DNA from: Bartonella quintana
Lineage (GTDB): Bacteria > Pseudomonadota > Alphaproteobacteria > Rhizobiales > Rhizobiaceae
DNA length: 64,000 bases
Assembly: GCF_009936175.1 (NCBI RefSeq)
Contig: NZ_AP019773.1
Location: forward strand, 248,001-312,000
Reading direction: 5' to 3'
Made by a program: the position numbers and the translations under genes. The notes under the pieces are model-generated. The model had not been told where the DNA came from and made no database searches. It was given only the letters and a program-made list of their open reading frames with translations. Below, piece after piece: positions 1 through 11,306 of the stretch (the first letter of the stretch is position 1; each line of letters starts with the position of its first letter).

Positions 1-564
1 TCCTATGCCTGATGCTGATAAGCCATTAGTTCAGGTATTAAAAAAATTCCTTCTTTAAATGTGTATAAAAAGGAAATACTGCTTACCAATAGAGGTATCT
101 GTTTCATGAAACATTGATGATAGGGAAACTTTGAGAGGATTCTTTCGAAAAAAAAGCATTGTGGTTGACGTTAAAAATTTTTTTTGCGTGACCATTTGGT
201 TAATCATCATCGTGATGAATCTCTAAAACAATACATTGATTTGTTTTTAAAATTAATATGTTGCGCGCAATATGCGGTGCTTTAATGAAAGCTCTTTAGT
301 AAATTGATTAATTCATTTTCACAATATTTAGAAAACGTGTAATGTTGCTACAGGTTTTTGAATGAATGTTGAATATAAGGTTTAAGAAAAGATCAAGCGA
401 TTAATTCTCTTCAGCATAAATAAATTCGAGAAAGTGCTTTTTCATTCATATTAAATCAACAATTAACCGTGATTCCTATTATTATTTTTTAAAGATTCAA
501 AATGGACTCCTGGAAGAATCTGACAGCAGAGGTACTTGCCGATTATGTTCATATAAGAAAATGA
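1..564. other. Gap with no recognised gene
   Basis: No convincing gene is seen here. One plus-strand frame reads openly from the window edge to a TAA at 56-58 and could be the 3' end of a gene lying outside, but 18 codons are too few to name it. The rest is AT-rich and stop-filled in all frames. Short readable stretches near 480-560 may be relic DNA downstream of the NlpC/P60 gene; I could not assign a family. Confidence 0.4.
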
Positions 565-1428
565 TTACATTTCCTGAGTTGGTCGACGTTTTTCTACGGG
601 ATATTTATGTTTTTTAGCGATACGTGTAATTGCTTCTTCCAATGGCTCGATCATAACGTTCATAGAATAGCCGTTTGCGTGGATGATATTTTCATGATCA
701 ATCATAATGGCAACATGACCTTCCCAAAAAATCAAATCGCCCCGTTGTAGTTTATCGCTGTCTGTAAGTGCCCTACCTATAGTTTTTTGCTGCATGCCGG
801 TATCACGTAAAACCATTTTTCCAGTCATCATCATGGAGAGTTGGACCAGACCTGAGCAATCAATTCCAAAACCGCTAACACCACCCCAAAGATAAGGCGT
901 GCCGATAAAAGTTTCCGCGACTGTAACATAATCTTCGTACACTCGCCCTATGGGACTGAGATGGCGGGTAATAATTGCTTTTCCGCTTTCAAGGATAGAA
1001 TACATTGTATCGCGCACTTCTGTTTCATCAACAACACTTACTTTGCTTCCCATGGATAAGGGGTATTCCATTGGTCCACGTAAGTCAGCTTGTAAATATT
1101 GAAAAGTGCGTGGTACTGAAACAATATGCGTTTGTTTTATCGTTGATGCGTAAAGAACTGTTGTATCAATATAGCCGACATAACCATCTTTGAGTGACTG
1201 ACCCCAAGACATAACCTCTCCTTGTTCAAAGATGAGGAGCTCTTCTCCTAATAAGCATTCTGTTTGTCTTTCGCTTTTTTTGTCATTTTCTTTAAATAGT
1301 CCAGCGACAGCTGTATGAACGCGTTTTTTTTCCCCTTGAACAAAATGTTGAGCTGCAATTTCCGTTTTAAGACATTGATCTGCTGCATCATTTCCAAATG
1401 CATACAACCTTGGATCTTTAGAGAGCAT
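565..1428 (-). CDS. NlpC/P60 family cysteine peptidase
   Basis: A 287-residue protein expected to cleave peptide cross-links or stem peptides in murein. The C-terminal half carries the NlpC/P60 catalytic fold. Cys191 sits in GIDCSGLVQ, His238 in GHVAIM and a third polar residue, His250, in IIHANG, giving the family's Cys-His-His set. Residues about 55-135 look like SH3b-type domains, the usual cell-wall targeting module of these enzymes. No signal peptide is visible, so export is unclear. The ATG is preceded by a GGAAAGG-type ribosome site. It lies downstream of the M17 aminopeptidase on the same strand, a pairing I recall from other Rhizobiales. The substrate is inferred. Confidence 0.9.
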   Translation of the reverse strand: MLSKDPRLYAFGNDAADQCLKTEIAAQHFVQGEKKRVHTAVAGLFKENDKKSERQTECLLGEELLIFEQGEVMSWGQSLKDGYVGYIDTTVLYASTIKQTHIVSVPRTFQYLQADLRGPMEYPLSMGSKVSVVDETEVRDTMYSILESGKAIITRHLSPIGRVYEDYVTVAETFIGTPYLWGGVSGFGIDCSGLVQLSMMMTGKMVLRDTGMQQKTIGRALTDSDKLQRGDLIFWEGHVAIMIDHENIIHANGYSMNVMIEPLEEAITRIAKKHKYPVEKRRPTQEM

Positions 1429-1585
1429 CTCTTTACCTTTCCTTGTTTTAACTTATCTTTAACTATGTTTAGACACATCACTTAAAAGGGGATGAAGCTC
1501 TCGAATAAAGCCCTCCTTGAAAGTGATAAGCAATCGTTTTCTGAAGCTTTAGATTATCCCTCTTTGTGAACATTTTGTGTTAAGA

Positions 1586-2989
1586 TTAATTTTTAAAAAG
1601 GTTATAAAGAGCACGAATAACTTGTGCGGAACCACCAACGGGATAGCCCGGTTTTTCTTTTGGGACCCATCCATAAAGGTCAAAATGCGCAAAATGTTTG
1701 GCTTTTTCAACAAAAGAATTGAGAAATAAAGCAGCGACTATGGAGCCAGCAAAGCTATTTCCAGTTATATTGTTAAGGTCAGCAATTGGTGATGATAACA
1801 TTTCCTGATAGGGTTTCCAAAGTGGCATTCGCCAAAGAGGGTCGGAAACAGAGTGAGCAGATTGAGAAATTTGTTGCGCCCATACTGAATCATTACAATA
1901 AAATGCGGGAAGATCTGGTCCTAATGCTATATGCGCTGCTCCTGTTAAAGTCGCCATGCAAAGCATAAATTGTGGACTTTCTTCATCACCATAGGCGAGT
2001 GCATCGGCAAGGACAAGCCGACCTTCAGCATCTGTATTGCCAACTTCAACAGTTAAACCTTTACGACTTTTGAGAATATCGCCTGGTCGGTAGGCATTGG
2101 CAGAAATTGCATTTTCAACGGCTGGAATCAAAACACGGAGCCGGAAGGGTAGTTTGGCATCCATGATAAGCTTAGCCAGTCCCAAAACATGTGCACCTCC
2201 TCCCATGTCTTTTTTCATAAGCAACATGTTATTGGCTGATTTAATATCGAGCCCCCCAGTATCGAAGGTTACGCCTTTGCCAACCAACGTTATTTTAGGG
2301 TGATTTTCTTGCCCCCAGTGTAGCTCAATCAGCCGTGGTGCAGTGCTGCCAGCGCGTCCCACGGCATGAATCATCGGAAAATTGTGTGTTAAAAGCTTAT
2401 CTCCACGAATACTTTCGACACAAGCACTATAGGTTTTTCCCAGTTGGCGTGCTTCTTTCTCAAGGATGTCAGGATTCATGTCATTGGCTGGAATATTGAT
2501 GAGATCACGGACAAAAAAGACAGTTTCATAAAGACGTTGAAGCTCGTTCAGATCAACTGTGTCATTGACATGAATCGAGAGTGACTTGAGGGAGGAATTT
2601 TGACGATAGCGGTTGAATTGATAGTTTCCGAATGCTAACCCAAGATAGGTATTGATTTCATGGGATGCTGCTCCCTTTAAATGCCACTGACCAGCGGGGA
2701 GGTTTTTAGCAAGAAGCCCTGTGATAAAAGGCTTATCACCATTGCCGAGTCCAAATAAAACTTTTTTTAAATGCCCTGTTTCATGAGGAACGAAGAGTAT
2801 TTGTCCCGCTTTACCAGTAAAATCATTAACTTGCATCCATGCAATTGTTGACGCATCAAGGGATAAATCCGCAAGACTTGTTGGACTTACCAAGAAGATA
2901 GGACAACTCTTATCGGCACGTATTGAGGTGAAATGAATGTGGGGTAGAGGCATATTTAAAAAATCCTTATAGCTGTCGAAGTGCGACAT
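1586..2989 (-). CDS. Leucyl aminopeptidase, family M17
   Basis: A 467-residue dimetal aminopeptidase that removes N-terminal residues from peptides in the cytoplasm. The M17 signature [12 protein letters not shown] is intact, as is the upstream metal and substrate region [14 protein letters not shown]; both supply metal-binding acidic residues and the catalytic Lys. It is slightly shorter than E. coli PepA (503), with most variation in the N-terminal domain, which is normal. The gene starts 23 bp inside the end of coaA, so translation is probably coupled. The first ATG has a weak ribosome site. A second ATG at 2953 follows an AAGGA but with wide spacing, so the start is not certain. A role in recycling imported or host peptides is inferred. 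Confidence 0.93.
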   Translation of the reverse strand: MSHFDSYKDFLNMPLPHIHFTSIRADKSCPIFLVSPTSLADLSLDASTIAWMQVNDFTGKAGQILFVPHETGHLKKVLFGLGNGDKPFITGLLAKNLPAGQWHLKGAASHEINTYLGLAFGNYQFNRYRQNSSLKSLSIHVNDTVDLNELQRLYETVFFVRDLINIPANDMNPDILEKEARQLGKTYSACVESIRGDKLLTHNFPMIHAVGRAGSTAPRLIELHWGQENHPKITLVGKGVTFDTGGLDIKSANNMLLMKKDMGGGAHVLGLAKLIMDAKLPFRLRVLIPAVENAISANAYRPGDILKSRKGLTVEVGNTDAEGRLVLADALAYGDEESPQFMLCMATLTGAAHIALGPDLPAFYCNDSVWAQQISQSAHSVSDPLWRMPLWKPYQEMLSSPIADLNNITGNSFAGSIVAALFLNSFVEKAKHFAHFDLYGWVPKEKPGYPVGGSAQVIRALYNLFKN

Positions 2990-3965
2990 ATTCGACCAAA
3001 TGATTTTTTCCCTTTCGTAGAATGAGATTAGACCGTGGTCGTGTTGGCAATATATTCTCTTGTAAATTTTTCAAATTAATCGTTTGCCAAAGTTTCTCAG
3101 CAATTTTTAAAGCTTCCTTTTCATTGAGCAGTGTATAACGATGAAAATAAGATTCAGGATTTTGAAAAGCTGTTTTACGCAAACGTTCGAAGCGTTCCAA
3201 ATACCAGTGACGAATCACTTCTGTTTCAGCATCTACATAGATTGAAAAATCAAAAAAGTCCGAAACGAAAGGAATAATTTTTCCATCTTTAGGAAGATTA
3301 CTGACTTGTAGCACATTAATACCTTCAACAATTAAGATATCTGGACGGTCGATGGTAATAGTTTGATTTTCTAAAACATCATAGGCTGTATGCGAATAAA
3401 GCGGGGCACTGATATTACCAATTCCAGCTTTGATAGCAGAAAGAAAGCACAGCAATTTTTTAATGTCATAAGAGTCAGGAAATCCTTTACGATTCATGCG
3501 ATTTTTTTGCCGTAAGACAGCGTTAGGATAGAGAAAACCATCAGTTGTAATTAGATCAACTTTAAGACTAGATGTCCGACGTTTCAAAAGTTCTTGAAGA
3601 ATACGAGCGGTGGTTGATTTTCCTACCGCGACAGAGCCGGCAATTCCAATGATAAAGGGGGTTTTTCTGGTACCTTCTTGATGCAAAAACTGTTGACGTT
3701 TTTGAAAGAGTTTCTGTACTGCTTCAACATGGCATGATAAAAGACGCGATAAGGACAGATAAATGCGTTGCACTTCTTCAAGATCAATTGGATCGTTAAT
3801 TGAGCGTAAACGTTTAATTTCATCAAAGGTTAAAGTGAGTGGTGTATCCGCACGAAATTGAGACCATTCCCGTGCAGTAAAGACACTATAGGGTGAATAC
3901 CGATCAGAAATGGACTTGACTAGCTTATCTTCTTGATCAATTTTTGAGAGGGTTGTATCAGTCAT
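2967..3965 (-). CDS. coaA: Type I pantothenate kinase
   Basis: A 332-residue cytoplasmic kinase that phosphorylates pantothenate, the first and regulated step of coenzyme A synthesis. The P-loop [12 protein letters not shown] lies at residues 107-118, and the following segment with TTDGFLYPN is typical of bacterial type I PanK. Length matches E. coli CoaA (316) with a short N-terminal extension. Its 3' end overlaps the leucyl aminopeptidase by 23 bp. In relatives I recall coaA ending a histidine biosynthesis cluster that begins next to hslV; here those genes are missing and an asparaginase sits in between (see findings). Confidence 0.96.
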   Translation of the reverse strand: MTDTTLSKIDQEDKLVKSISDRYSPYSVFTAREWSQFRADTPLTLTFDEIKRLRSINDPIDLEEVQRIYLSLSRLLSCHVEAVQKLFQKRQQFLHQEGTRKTPFIIGIAGSVAVGKSTTARILQELLKRRTSSLKVDLITTDGFLYPNAVLRQKNRMNRKGFPDSYDIKKLLCFLSAIKAGIGNISAPLYSHTAYDVLENQTITIDRPDILIVEGINVLQVSNLPKDGKIIPFVSDFFDFSIYVDAETEVIRHWYLERFERLRKTAFQNPESYFHRYTLLNEKEALKIAEKLWQTINLKNLQENILPTRPRSNLILRKGKNHLVEYVALRQL

Positions 3966-4086
3966 TTGTATTGGTCGAAATTTTTTTGCCGCAGTAATTG
4001 ATGAAGAATAGATAGGTGGGCTGTTTTGTATTCAAATGAACTTTATTTTGCATGTTCTCATCTTTAAAATGATAGATAATCTTTCG

Positions 4087-5076
4087 TTAACTGATAGTCC
4101 AGTCATTCCAATGTGCATTGATTTGTGCCAATGATAGTTTTTGTGCCAAAAAAGCCCATAAAAGTAAACGTGCTTTTACTGCTGATAAATAACCAGACAT
4201 GAGAGCTCCAGAGGCAATCATATCGACTTCTGAACCTTTATAACCATAAGTTGTACGGGTTGTTGAGCCAGTGCAGGTACGGCTAGCGATAATGATCGGA
4301 ATTTTTTGAGCATATTGTCGCACGATATCTGCTTCTTCAAAACTGCAGTGTCCTGATCCAAAACCGGCAATGACAAGTCCAGCATAATGCCCGCTTTCAA
4401 GGCAGAATTTCATTAACTGTGTACCAGAGGATAAAGAAGAGTATAAAAGTGCAACTTGGTGATCGTCGTTTTGAGGAAGGTCAAATGTTGTCGGGAAAAA
4501 ATTTCGATCATTAAAATAAACCAGTTTTCCTTCCAAAATAGTACCTAAAATACCTGTTAGCCCTGACTGAAATGTCTCGATTTTGACGGTATGGCTTTTC
4601 TGGACCCAATAAGGTGAGTGAATGGTATCATTGATTACAACTAAAACACCTCTGTTACGACTTTTTGGATGAGCGGCAACGCGGGTTGCTGCTAAAATAT
4701 TAGCGGGTCCATCAGCGCCTGCTTCACAGGGTATACGCATAGCACCAGTTACAATGAGTGGTTCAGCTTTATTCCAGTAAAGGGAAAGAAAAAAAGCCGT
4801 TTCTTCCAGTGTATCAGTACCTTGGGCTAAAACAACACCTTCTGCGCCAGCTTTTATTTGTTGTTTTGCCCATTCTATGATTTCAAAAAGAATTTTGAAA
4901 GATAAAGATCCACTCGGTAATTGTGTTAGTGTTTGCGCATGAATATCAGCAATGTTATTTAAATCAGGAACACTTTTGATGAGTATATCTGAGGTTAAAG
5001 TCGGTTGCATTTGTCCAAAACTGTCAGCAGCCATTGCAATTGTTCCGCCTAATGTTCCTATGGCTATTTTTTTCAT
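4087..5076 (-). CDS. L-asparaginase
   Basis: A 329-residue amidohydrolase converting asparagine to aspartate and ammonia. Both catalytic threonine regions of the classical asparaginase family are present: GTLGGTIA with Thr12 near the N-terminus, and QGTDTLEET with Thr87-Asp88. There is no signal peptide, so a cytoplasmic location is likely, although length and motifs do not cleanly separate the type I and type II enzymes. It is divergent from hslV with about 200 bp between starts, which probably holds both promoters. It occupies the place where histidine genes lie in free-living relatives. Some family members also act on glutamine, so strict specificity is not shown. Confidence 0.9.
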   Translation of the reverse strand: MKKIAIGTLGGTIAMAADSFGQMQPTLTSDILIKSVPDLNNIADIHAQTLTQLPSGSLSFKILFEIIEWAKQQIKAGAEGVVLAQGTDTLEETAFFLSLYWNKAEPLIVTGAMRIPCEAGADGPANILAATRVAAHPKSRNRGVLVVINDTIHSPYWVQKSHTVKIETFQSGLTGILGTILEGKLVYFNDRNFFPTTFDLPQNDDHQVALLYSSLSSGTQLMKFCLESGHYAGLVIAGFGSGHCSFEEADIVRQYAQKIPIIIASRTCTGSTTRTTYGYKGSEVDMIASGALMSGYLSAVKARLLLWAFLAQKLSLAQINAHWNDWTIS

Positions 5077-5278
5077 AATTTTTCCTCTAAAAGGTGTAAA
5101 CTATTTACATCAAGTTATTTAGCAACAATTTGCATTGACAACAATGATGTCATTTTTTTATTCCAACAAATTGAGTTGTGCTGAATCATTGTGTTTTATT
5201 GTATATGTTCTTAAATAAGGATGATAGTAATTGGATTTTACATTTGATGAAGAGAAATCAATATTAAGGAGTTTCCTT

Positions 5279-5860
5279 ATGGCAGGACATAAGCCAGACA
5301 TAATGTATGGTACAACTATTATTACTGTAAGGAAAGGTGGCAAAGTTGTGATAGCCGGTGATGGTCAGGTCTCATTTGGGCAGACGATTATGAAAGGCAA
5401 TGCACGCAAAGTGCGTCGCCTTGGGAAGAGTGGGACGGTGATCGCTGGTTTTGCGGGTGCTACAGCAGATGCTTTTACATTGCTGGAAAGATTGGAAACG
5501 AAGCTTGAACAATATCCCGATCAGCTCATGCGTGCATGTGTAGAACTTGCAAAAGACTGGCGAACAGACCGCTATTTGCGTCGCCTCGAAGCAATGATGC
5601 TTGTGGCTGATAAGAAAATAACTTTAGCTTTAACAGGGCTTGGTGATGTTTTAGAACCAGAAGACGGAATTATGGCAATTGGTTCTGGAGGCAATTTTGC
5701 TCTTTCAGCTGCGTGGGCACTCGTAGATATGAATTTGGATGCAGAAACCATTGCCCGTAAAGCTATGGATATTGCCGCTAAAATTTGTGTTTATACCAAT
5801 GATCATTTCACAATTGAAACATTGGATGCAGAATTATCTTCTTTAGAGAAAGCTATTTGA
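5279..5860 (+). CDS. hslV: ATP-dependent protease peptidase subunit HslV
   Basis: A 193-residue threonine peptidase forming the proteolytic core of the HslVU (ClpQY) proteasome-like complex in the cytoplasm. The mature enzyme should start at the Thr of [10 protein letters not shown] after removal of an 11-residue propeptide [11 protein letters not shown], a precursor form common in alphaproteobacteria. I chose the ATG at 5279 because AAGGAG lies eight bases upstream and the protein then matches the family's N-terminus; an open TTG at 5231 would add an unsupported leader. Catalytic features such as [10 protein letters not shown] and a GSGGNFA segment are present. The stop TGA is directly followed by the hslU ATG, so the pair is one operon. 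Confidence 0.97.
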
Positions 5861-7171
5861 ATGTGTATTGTATTTTCTCCTCGTGAAATTGTTTCTGAAC
5901 TTGATCGTTTTATTATTGGCCAAAATGATGCCAAACGTTCTGTGGCTATTGCACTGCGGAATCGATGGCGTCGACAACAACTTGATGGTCCGATGCGTGA
6001 AGAGGTTATGCCCAAAAATATTTTGATGATAGGACCAACAGGTGTTGGTAAAACAGGTATAGCGCGTCGATTAGCAAAACTTGCTGGAGCACCTTTCGTT
6101 AAAGTAGAAGCGACTAAATTTACTGAAGTTGGTTACGTGGGGCGTGATGTTGAGCAAATTATTCGTGATCTTGTTGAGATTGCCATTTCTCTTGTGCGTG
6201 AAAAAAAACGGGATGAAGTAAAAGTAAAGGCTCACATTAATGCTGAAGAGCGTGTTTTAGATGCTCTTGTTGGTAAAACAGCAAGCCCCGCTACCCGTGA
6301 TAGTTTTCGCAAAAAATTGCGTGAAGGTGAACTGGATGAGAAAGAGATTGAGATTGAAGTAGCTGATAATAACAGCAATAGCGCTTCGACCTTTGATATT
6401 CCTGGTATGCCTGGTGCACAAATGGGAATTATGAATTTGTCAGAAATTTTTGGCAAAATGGGAAGTCGTATAAAAGTTCGCAAAACGACAGTAAAGGATT
6501 CTTTTAAGCCACTTATTGATGATGAATCTGAAAAACTTCTTGATCAAGATCAAATTATTCAAGAAGCACTTCGTGTTGCTGAAAATGATGGGATCGTTTT
6601 TATCGATGAGATTGATAAAATTGCAACCCGAGATGGTGCGGTAAGTGCTGCTGTTTCACGTGAGGGAGTTCAACGGGATCTTTTGCCTTTGGTGGAAGGA
6701 ACAACAATTGCCACAAAATATGGGCAAATCAAAACAGATCATATCCTTTTTATTGCATCAGGTGCGTTTCATGTTTCCAAGCCATCTGATTTATTGCCAG
6801 AACTTCAAGGCCGTTTGCCCATCCGCGTAGAACTGAATCCTTTAACACGGGAAGATTTACGACGTATTCTGACCGAACCTGAAGCCAGTCTGATTAAGCA
6901 ATATATTGCTTTAATGGCAATGGAGGAGGTTCGTTTAGAAATCACAGATGATGCGATTGACGCTCTAGCAGATATTGCGGTGGATTTAAATGCAAGGATT
7001 GAAAACATAGGGGCACGTCGTTTGCAAACGGTGATGGAGCGCGTTTTGGATGAGATTTCTTTTACTGCACCTGATAAAGCAGGGACATCGTTTAAAATTG
7101 ACGCTGCTTATGTCAGACAATCTATAGGCGATCTTGCTGCTGATTTAGATCTTTCACGTTTCATTCTTTAG
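5861..7171 (+). CDS. hslU: HslU ATPase subunit of the HslVU protease
   Basis: A 436-residue AAA+ unfoldase that recognises, unfolds and feeds substrates into HslV. Walker A GPTGVGKT is at residues 58-65, Walker B is IVFIDEIDK near 246, and the sensor and C-terminal domain with [16 protein letters not shown] is intact. The inserted I-domain lies roughly at residues 110-235, including a Met/Gly-rich stretch. Length is close to E. coli HslU (443). Translation starts on the base after the hslV stop, implying coupling. Downstream it converges on the RsmC-like gene with a 19 bp gap. Confidence 0.97.
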
Positions 7172-7190
7172 AGTGATCTCTTGTTTTTGT

Positions 7191-8237
7191 TTAACGGTGT
7201 GCTTCGATAATTTTGAAGCCGGAGGTTTGGTGTATCAATACCGTGCGAAAAAGGTTTTTTAACAAGGTTTCATAAGGCAGGTGGCGGTTAGCAACAAGAA
7301 GCAAATGACCACCTGGCTTTAGATATTTTGCGGCATTTATAATAAAATGCTGTCCTAATGAAACATCCGTAGTTTGTTGCGTATGAAATGGCGGATTTGA
7401 AATGATTGTATCATATAGATTTGTGATTGGTTCATGTAAAAGATCATGCCAATAAAAATGAACCGGAAGAGAAGCCTTTATATGCTTGAGGTGCTTTTTG
7501 GCTGCTTCTAAAGCATTGTAGTCGGCTTCATAGAGGTCGAGAGCAGTTAATTTTTCACTTCTTTCAAGTGCAGCGTGAGAAAGAAAGCCCCAGCCAGAAC
7601 CAAAATCGGCAGTCTTTCCAGCAATAACTTTGGGCATATGCAGAGCAAGTGCAGCAGATCCTGGGTCAATACGACCATGAGAGAACATGCCAGAAGTGGT
7701 TTGAAATTTATTTTCAAAAGTAAGCGGTAGTGAGCGCAAATGTACAATGTTTTGTTTATCTATCTGTTGTGGAACTTGAATCCAGAAGACAAGACCATGA
7801 TTTTTAGACAATTTACCGGTGATGGGTACAATAGTTTTGACCCATTTCATCATTGATGCAGCACCGGTAGTTTTATTTCCACCGATAACAATCCACCCAC
7901 CAGGTTTAACACATTCTAATAAATCAAGAAAACAATTTTGATTAAAACCACGATATTTGCTCAATTGCAAAAGTGCACCATCATAGGTGAAAGTTTGATC
8001 TATTTGAGGAGAGCAGCGAAATCGAGCATTGGAAAATTTTAAAAAATCTGGTCGCCAAGGCGTTATAACTTCTAAGTTTTTTGCCCATTTAGGAGCGGGG
8101 ATTTCCGTTAAACCAAAACTTAGCCAAAATTGGCTTGAATCAGGATAGAGGAGTCCATGGTTTTCAAAAGGCAAAAATAATAACACATATGGTTCCTTCA
8201 AAGAAAAATGCCATTCCAATTTGGGCTGGCATTTCAT
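7191..8237 (-). CDS. rsmC: RsmC-like 16S rRNA (guanine-N2) methyltransferase
   Basis: A 348-residue SAM-dependent methyltransferase. The C-terminal half carries a class I Rossmann fold with ADFGSGWGFLSHAAL as the SAM-binding glycine motif and IISNPPFH as the NPPF catalytic motif of N2-guanine methyltransferases. The N-terminal half looks like the degenerate, non-catalytic domain of RsmC, and total length matches E. coli RsmC (343). The known role is m2G1207 in 16S rRNA; applying it here is inference because RlmG has the same layout. The gene starts 21 bp after the pnp stop, so it may be read through from pnp. Confidence 0.8.
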   Translation of the reverse strand: MKCQPKLEWHFSLKEPYVLLFLPFENHGLLYPDSSQFWLSFGLTEIPAPKWAKNLEVITPWRPDFLKFSNARFRCSPQIDQTFTYDGALLQLSKYRGFNQNCFLDLLECVKPGGWIVIGGNKTTGAASMMKWVKTIVPITGKLSKNHGLVFWIQVPQQIDKQNIVHLRSLPLTFENKFQTTSGMFSHGRIDPGSAALALHMPKVIAGKTADFGSGWGFLSHAALERSEKLTALDLYEADYNALEAAKKHLKHIKASLPVHFYWHDLLHEPITNLYDTIISNPPFHTQQTTDVSLGQHFIINAAKYLKPGGHLLLVANRHLPYETLLKNLFRTVLIHQTSGFKIIEAHR

Positions 8238-8257
8238 TTCATAGTAAGAAGGGGAGA

Positions 8258-10459
8258 TTATTCTTCTTTTTTCTTACGAAGGCGTTTGTTTTCGGGGTTA
8301 TTTTTTGTATCAGCATACTTTTCTTTTTCTGCTTTTATCGAATTATCACCAGTAATTTCTTTTCCGGTCTGTTGGTCGACAATTTTCATCGATAACCGAA
8401 CTTTACCACGCTCATCAAAGCCCATCAATTTAACCCAAACTTTATCGCCTTCTTTAACAACATTCGTTGTTTTTGTGACACGTTCTGTTGTAAGTTGAGA
8501 GATATGAACGAGCCCATCACGTGAGCCAAAGAAATTTACAAATGCGCCGAATTCTGCAGTTTTTACAACTGTTCCTTGGTAGATACCACCAACTTCAGGC
8601 TCGTCAACAATTGAATGGATCCAGCGCTTTGCTGCTTCAATGGTTCTAGCATCGGCAGAAGCGATTTTAATTGTTCCATTATCTTCAATATTAATTTTAG
8701 CTCCAGTTTGTTCCACAATTTCTCGAATTACTTTGCCGCCAGAGCCGATAACATCGCGTATTTTATCAACAGCAATGTTCATAACTTCAATGCGTGGAGA
8801 AAATTCACTAAGTTCATCACGCGCACTGGTTAAAGCTTTGGCCATTTCATTGAGAATATGAATCCGGCCATCTTTGGCTTGCTCAAGTGCGATTTTCATA
8901 ATCTCTTCGGTAATACCATCAATTTTTATATCCATTTGTAAAGCAGTAATACCATTTTTTGTCCCCGCTACTTTAAAATCCATGTCTCCGAGATGATCTT
9001 CATCTCCTAAAATATCAGACAGAATGGCGAAGCGTTCCCCTTCTTTAATCAAACCCATGGCAATACCTGCAATAGGGCGTACCAGAGGAACACCGGCATC
9101 CATGAGAGCAAGTGAAGTTCCGCAAACTGTTGCCATTGAAGAGGATCCATTGGATTCAGTGATTTCTGAGACAGCACGAATGGTATAAGGAAAAGATTCC
9201 TTAGTTGGCAACATAGGATGAATGGCACGCCACGCCAGTTTGCCATGTCCGATCTCGCGGCGACCAGGAGAGCCAAGACGTCCTGTTTCACCTACTGAAA
9301 ATGGTGGAAAATTGTAATGAAGGAGGAATGTTTCTTTATACATACCCGTTAAAGAGTCAACATATTGTTCATCTTCACCGGTTCCTAGTGTTGCAACGAC
9401 AATTGCTTGTGTTTCTCCACGAGTAAAGAGTGCTGATCCATGTGTTCGGGGTAAAATACCAACTTCCGATTGTATAGGACGTACTGTTGAAAGGTCGCGC
9501 CCATCAATACGCTTTTTCGTATCAAGAATGTTTGAGCGAACAATTTTTGCTTGCAACTGTTTGAAAACTGTTGCGATTTGGTCTGCACTAAATTTACAGT
9601 TTTCTTCTGTTTCTGACATAAATTTATTGATGATTTCTGTTTTAAGTACATCAATTGCAGTAGAACGTTCCTGTTTATCAGTAATTGTATAAGCTTTTCG
9701 GATGTCTTGTTCGACCATTTCCAACATAGCTGTTTCAAGATCAGAGAGATCTTCGGGAATAAAGTCGCGTGGATCTTTTGCGGCAACTTCAGCAAGCTTG
9801 ATGATAGCATCAAGAACGGGTTGAAAGCCTTTGTGCCCAAACATGACTGCACCCAACATGATGTCTTCAGGTAATTCTTGTGCTTCTGATTCAACCATCA
9901 ACACAGCACTTTCTGTTCCAGCAACAACAAGATCGAGTTTTGATTCAGGCATTTCATCAATATGGGGATTGAGAATGTATTGCTTGTTACAGTAGCCGAC
10001 ACGAGCACCAGCAATGGGGCCCATAAAAGGAACACCTGACAGAGTTAATGCGGCAGAAGATGCAATCATAGCAAGGATATCAGGATTATTTTCGAGATCA
10101 TATTGTATAACGGATACAATGACTTGCGTATCATTTTTATAGCCGTCAGCAAAGAGGGGACGAATTGGACGATCAATTAAACGTGAAATCAATGTTTCAC
10201 TTTCAGTAGGCCGGCTTTCACGTTTTAAATAACCACCGGGTATTCTGCCAACAGCATAGAATTTTTCTTGATAATTAACAGTGAGTGGAAAAAAGTCCTG
10301 GTCTGGTTTTGGGTTTTTTGCTGACACAACGGTTGCTAAGACAATGGTTTCACCGTAGGTGGCAATTACTGCACCATCAGCTTGACGCGCTATTTTCCCC
10401 GTCTCGAGGGTGAGTGGCCGACCGGCCCATTCAATTTCTATCTTATGCGTTTTAAACAT
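8258..10459 (-). CDS. pnp: Polyribonucleotide nucleotidyltransferase (PNPase)
   Basis: A 733-residue phosphorolytic 3'-5' exoribonuclease of mRNA turnover, normally a trimer. It has two RNase PH domains flanking a helical linker, then a KH domain ([12 protein letters not shown], near 560) and an S1 domain (about 622-695), ending in a lysine-rich tail. Length fits the family (about 700-720). AAGGAT precedes the ATG. It follows rpsO on the same strand, the usual rpsO-pnp order, but a strong hairpin terminator lies between, so pnp probably has its own promoter or depends on partial read-through. Confidence 0.98.
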   Translation of the reverse strand: MFKTHKIEIEWAGRPLTLETGKIARQADGAVIATYGETIVLATVVSAKNPKPDQDFFPLTVNYQEKFYAVGRIPGGYLKRESRPTESETLISRLIDRPIRPLFADGYKNDTQVIVSVIQYDLENNPDILAMIASSAALTLSGVPFMGPIAGARVGYCNKQYILNPHIDEMPESKLDLVVAGTESAVLMVESEAQELPEDIMLGAVMFGHKGFQPVLDAIIKLAEVAAKDPRDFIPEDLSDLETAMLEMVEQDIRKAYTITDKQERSTAIDVLKTEIINKFMSETEENCKFSADQIATVFKQLQAKIVRSNILDTKKRIDGRDLSTVRPIQSEVGILPRTHGSALFTRGETQAIVVATLGTGEDEQYVDSLTGMYKETFLLHYNFPPFSVGETGRLGSPGRREIGHGKLAWRAIHPMLPTKESFPYTIRAVSEITESNGSSSMATVCGTSLALMDAGVPLVRPIAGIAMGLIKEGERFAILSDILGDEDHLGDMDFKVAGTKNGITALQMDIKIDGITEEIMKIALEQAKDGRIHILNEMAKALTSARDELSEFSPRIEVMNIAVDKIRDVIGSGGKVIREIVEQTGAKINIEDNGTIKIASADARTIEAAKRWIHSIVDEPEVGGIYQGTVVKTAEFGAFVNFFGSRDGLVHISQLTTERVTKTTNVVKEGDKVWVKLMGFDERGKVRLSMKIVDQQTGKEITGDNSIKAEKEKYADTKNNPENKRLRKKKEE

Positions 10460-10671
10460 TTTTTATCCTTAATGACCAGTGTTCACATCTCTAGGTGCTC
10501 ACATTCTGGTTTTGCGTAGCATATCTTAAAGCTATGGGCAGGACAACAAAACACTTCTGTCTTTCGCGAAAAGAGAGGAATAAACCGCAATTTAAACGCG
10601 AAGCAACCAGCAATCCTACACCCATGATGGTTACTCATCAGTTTTTAAAGTTTTTAACTAAAAGCAGCAAG

Positions 10672-10708
10672 CTGAAAAAATGGGTGGATTTTTGTAGAAT
10701 ACCACCCA
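10672..10708 (-). terminator. Intrinsic terminator after rpsO
   Basis: Read on the minus strand, TGGGTGG and CCACCCA form a perfect 7-bp stem around a 14-base loop, followed directly by six T residues. It begins about 12 bases after the rpsO stop. The plus-strand side is also followed by T-rich sequence, so some bidirectional activity is possible. It separates rpsO from pnp. Confidence 0.85.
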
Positions 10709-10720
10709 CTCATTTTTCTT

Positions 10721-10990
10721 TTAGCGACGCAAACCTAATTTCTTGATAAGTGTCTGATAACGATTTTGGTCAATTTCTTTAAGGTAATCAAGTAGACGGC
10801 GACGTTGAGACACCATCTTCAAAAGACCACGACGAGAATGGTTATCCTTTTTGTGGAATTTAAAATGGTTCGTCAAATTAGAAATACGTTCAGAAAGTAC
10901 AGCAATCTGCACTTCTGGTGATCCTGTATCACCGGCTTTATTTGCGTATTCTGCGACAAGAGCTTGTTTACGTTCAGCTGTAATCGACAT
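10721..10990 (-). CDS. rpsO: 30S ribosomal protein S15
   Basis: An 89-residue primary 16S rRNA-binding protein of the small subunit platform. The sequence is canonical throughout, including [30 protein letters not shown] and the C-terminal [21 protein letters not shown]. Length equals E. coli S15 (89). It is separated from truB, its usual upstream neighbour in alphaproteobacteria, by an opposite-strand MFS gene, so it must have its own promoter in the 10991-11306 interval. Confidence 0.98.
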   Translation of the reverse strand: MSITAERKQALVAEYANKAGDTGSPEVQIAVLSERISNLTNHFKFHKKDNHSRRGLLKMVSQRRRLLDYLKEIDQNRYQTLIKKLGLRR

Positions 10991-11306
10991 CGTATTATCC
11001 TTTCAAAAAACGAAGAAAAAAGTCACCCACAGCCGAGATGTCGTTCAGCAAGGGTCTACGAAAGAACAAGAAGAGTCAAAGACTCTTACTTGCTCTGGCA
11101 TTTATACAGAAAAGGAGGTTAAAATACTAGTCCTTGAAAGCATCTTGAAGATCTTCTTTAATAAAGGCTTTTATTTTGAAAGATTGATTTTAATAATGTT
11201 TTATGAAAATTTTTAAAGAATTATGCATCCTTTTGTTACAAAAATTGCTGTTTAATAGAATGTGTGTGGTAAAAAAAGCGATAGAATACCGATTTGGAGG
11301 CAAAAG
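10991..11306. promoter_or_regulatory. Divergent rpsO / MFS intergenic region with hairpin
   Basis: This 316-bp interval separates divergent starts. It contains an exact inverted repeat, AAGAGTC-AAA-GACTCTT (11071-11087), flanked by further complementary bases (CAAG/CTTG) that lengthen it with one mismatch per side. It lies about 80 bases upstream of rpsO, so on that transcript it would be a leader hairpin. Structured rpsO leaders bound by S15 are known in several bacterial groups, including alphaproteobacteria; matching this one to them is inference. No clear promoter hexamers were fixed. Confidence 0.35.
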
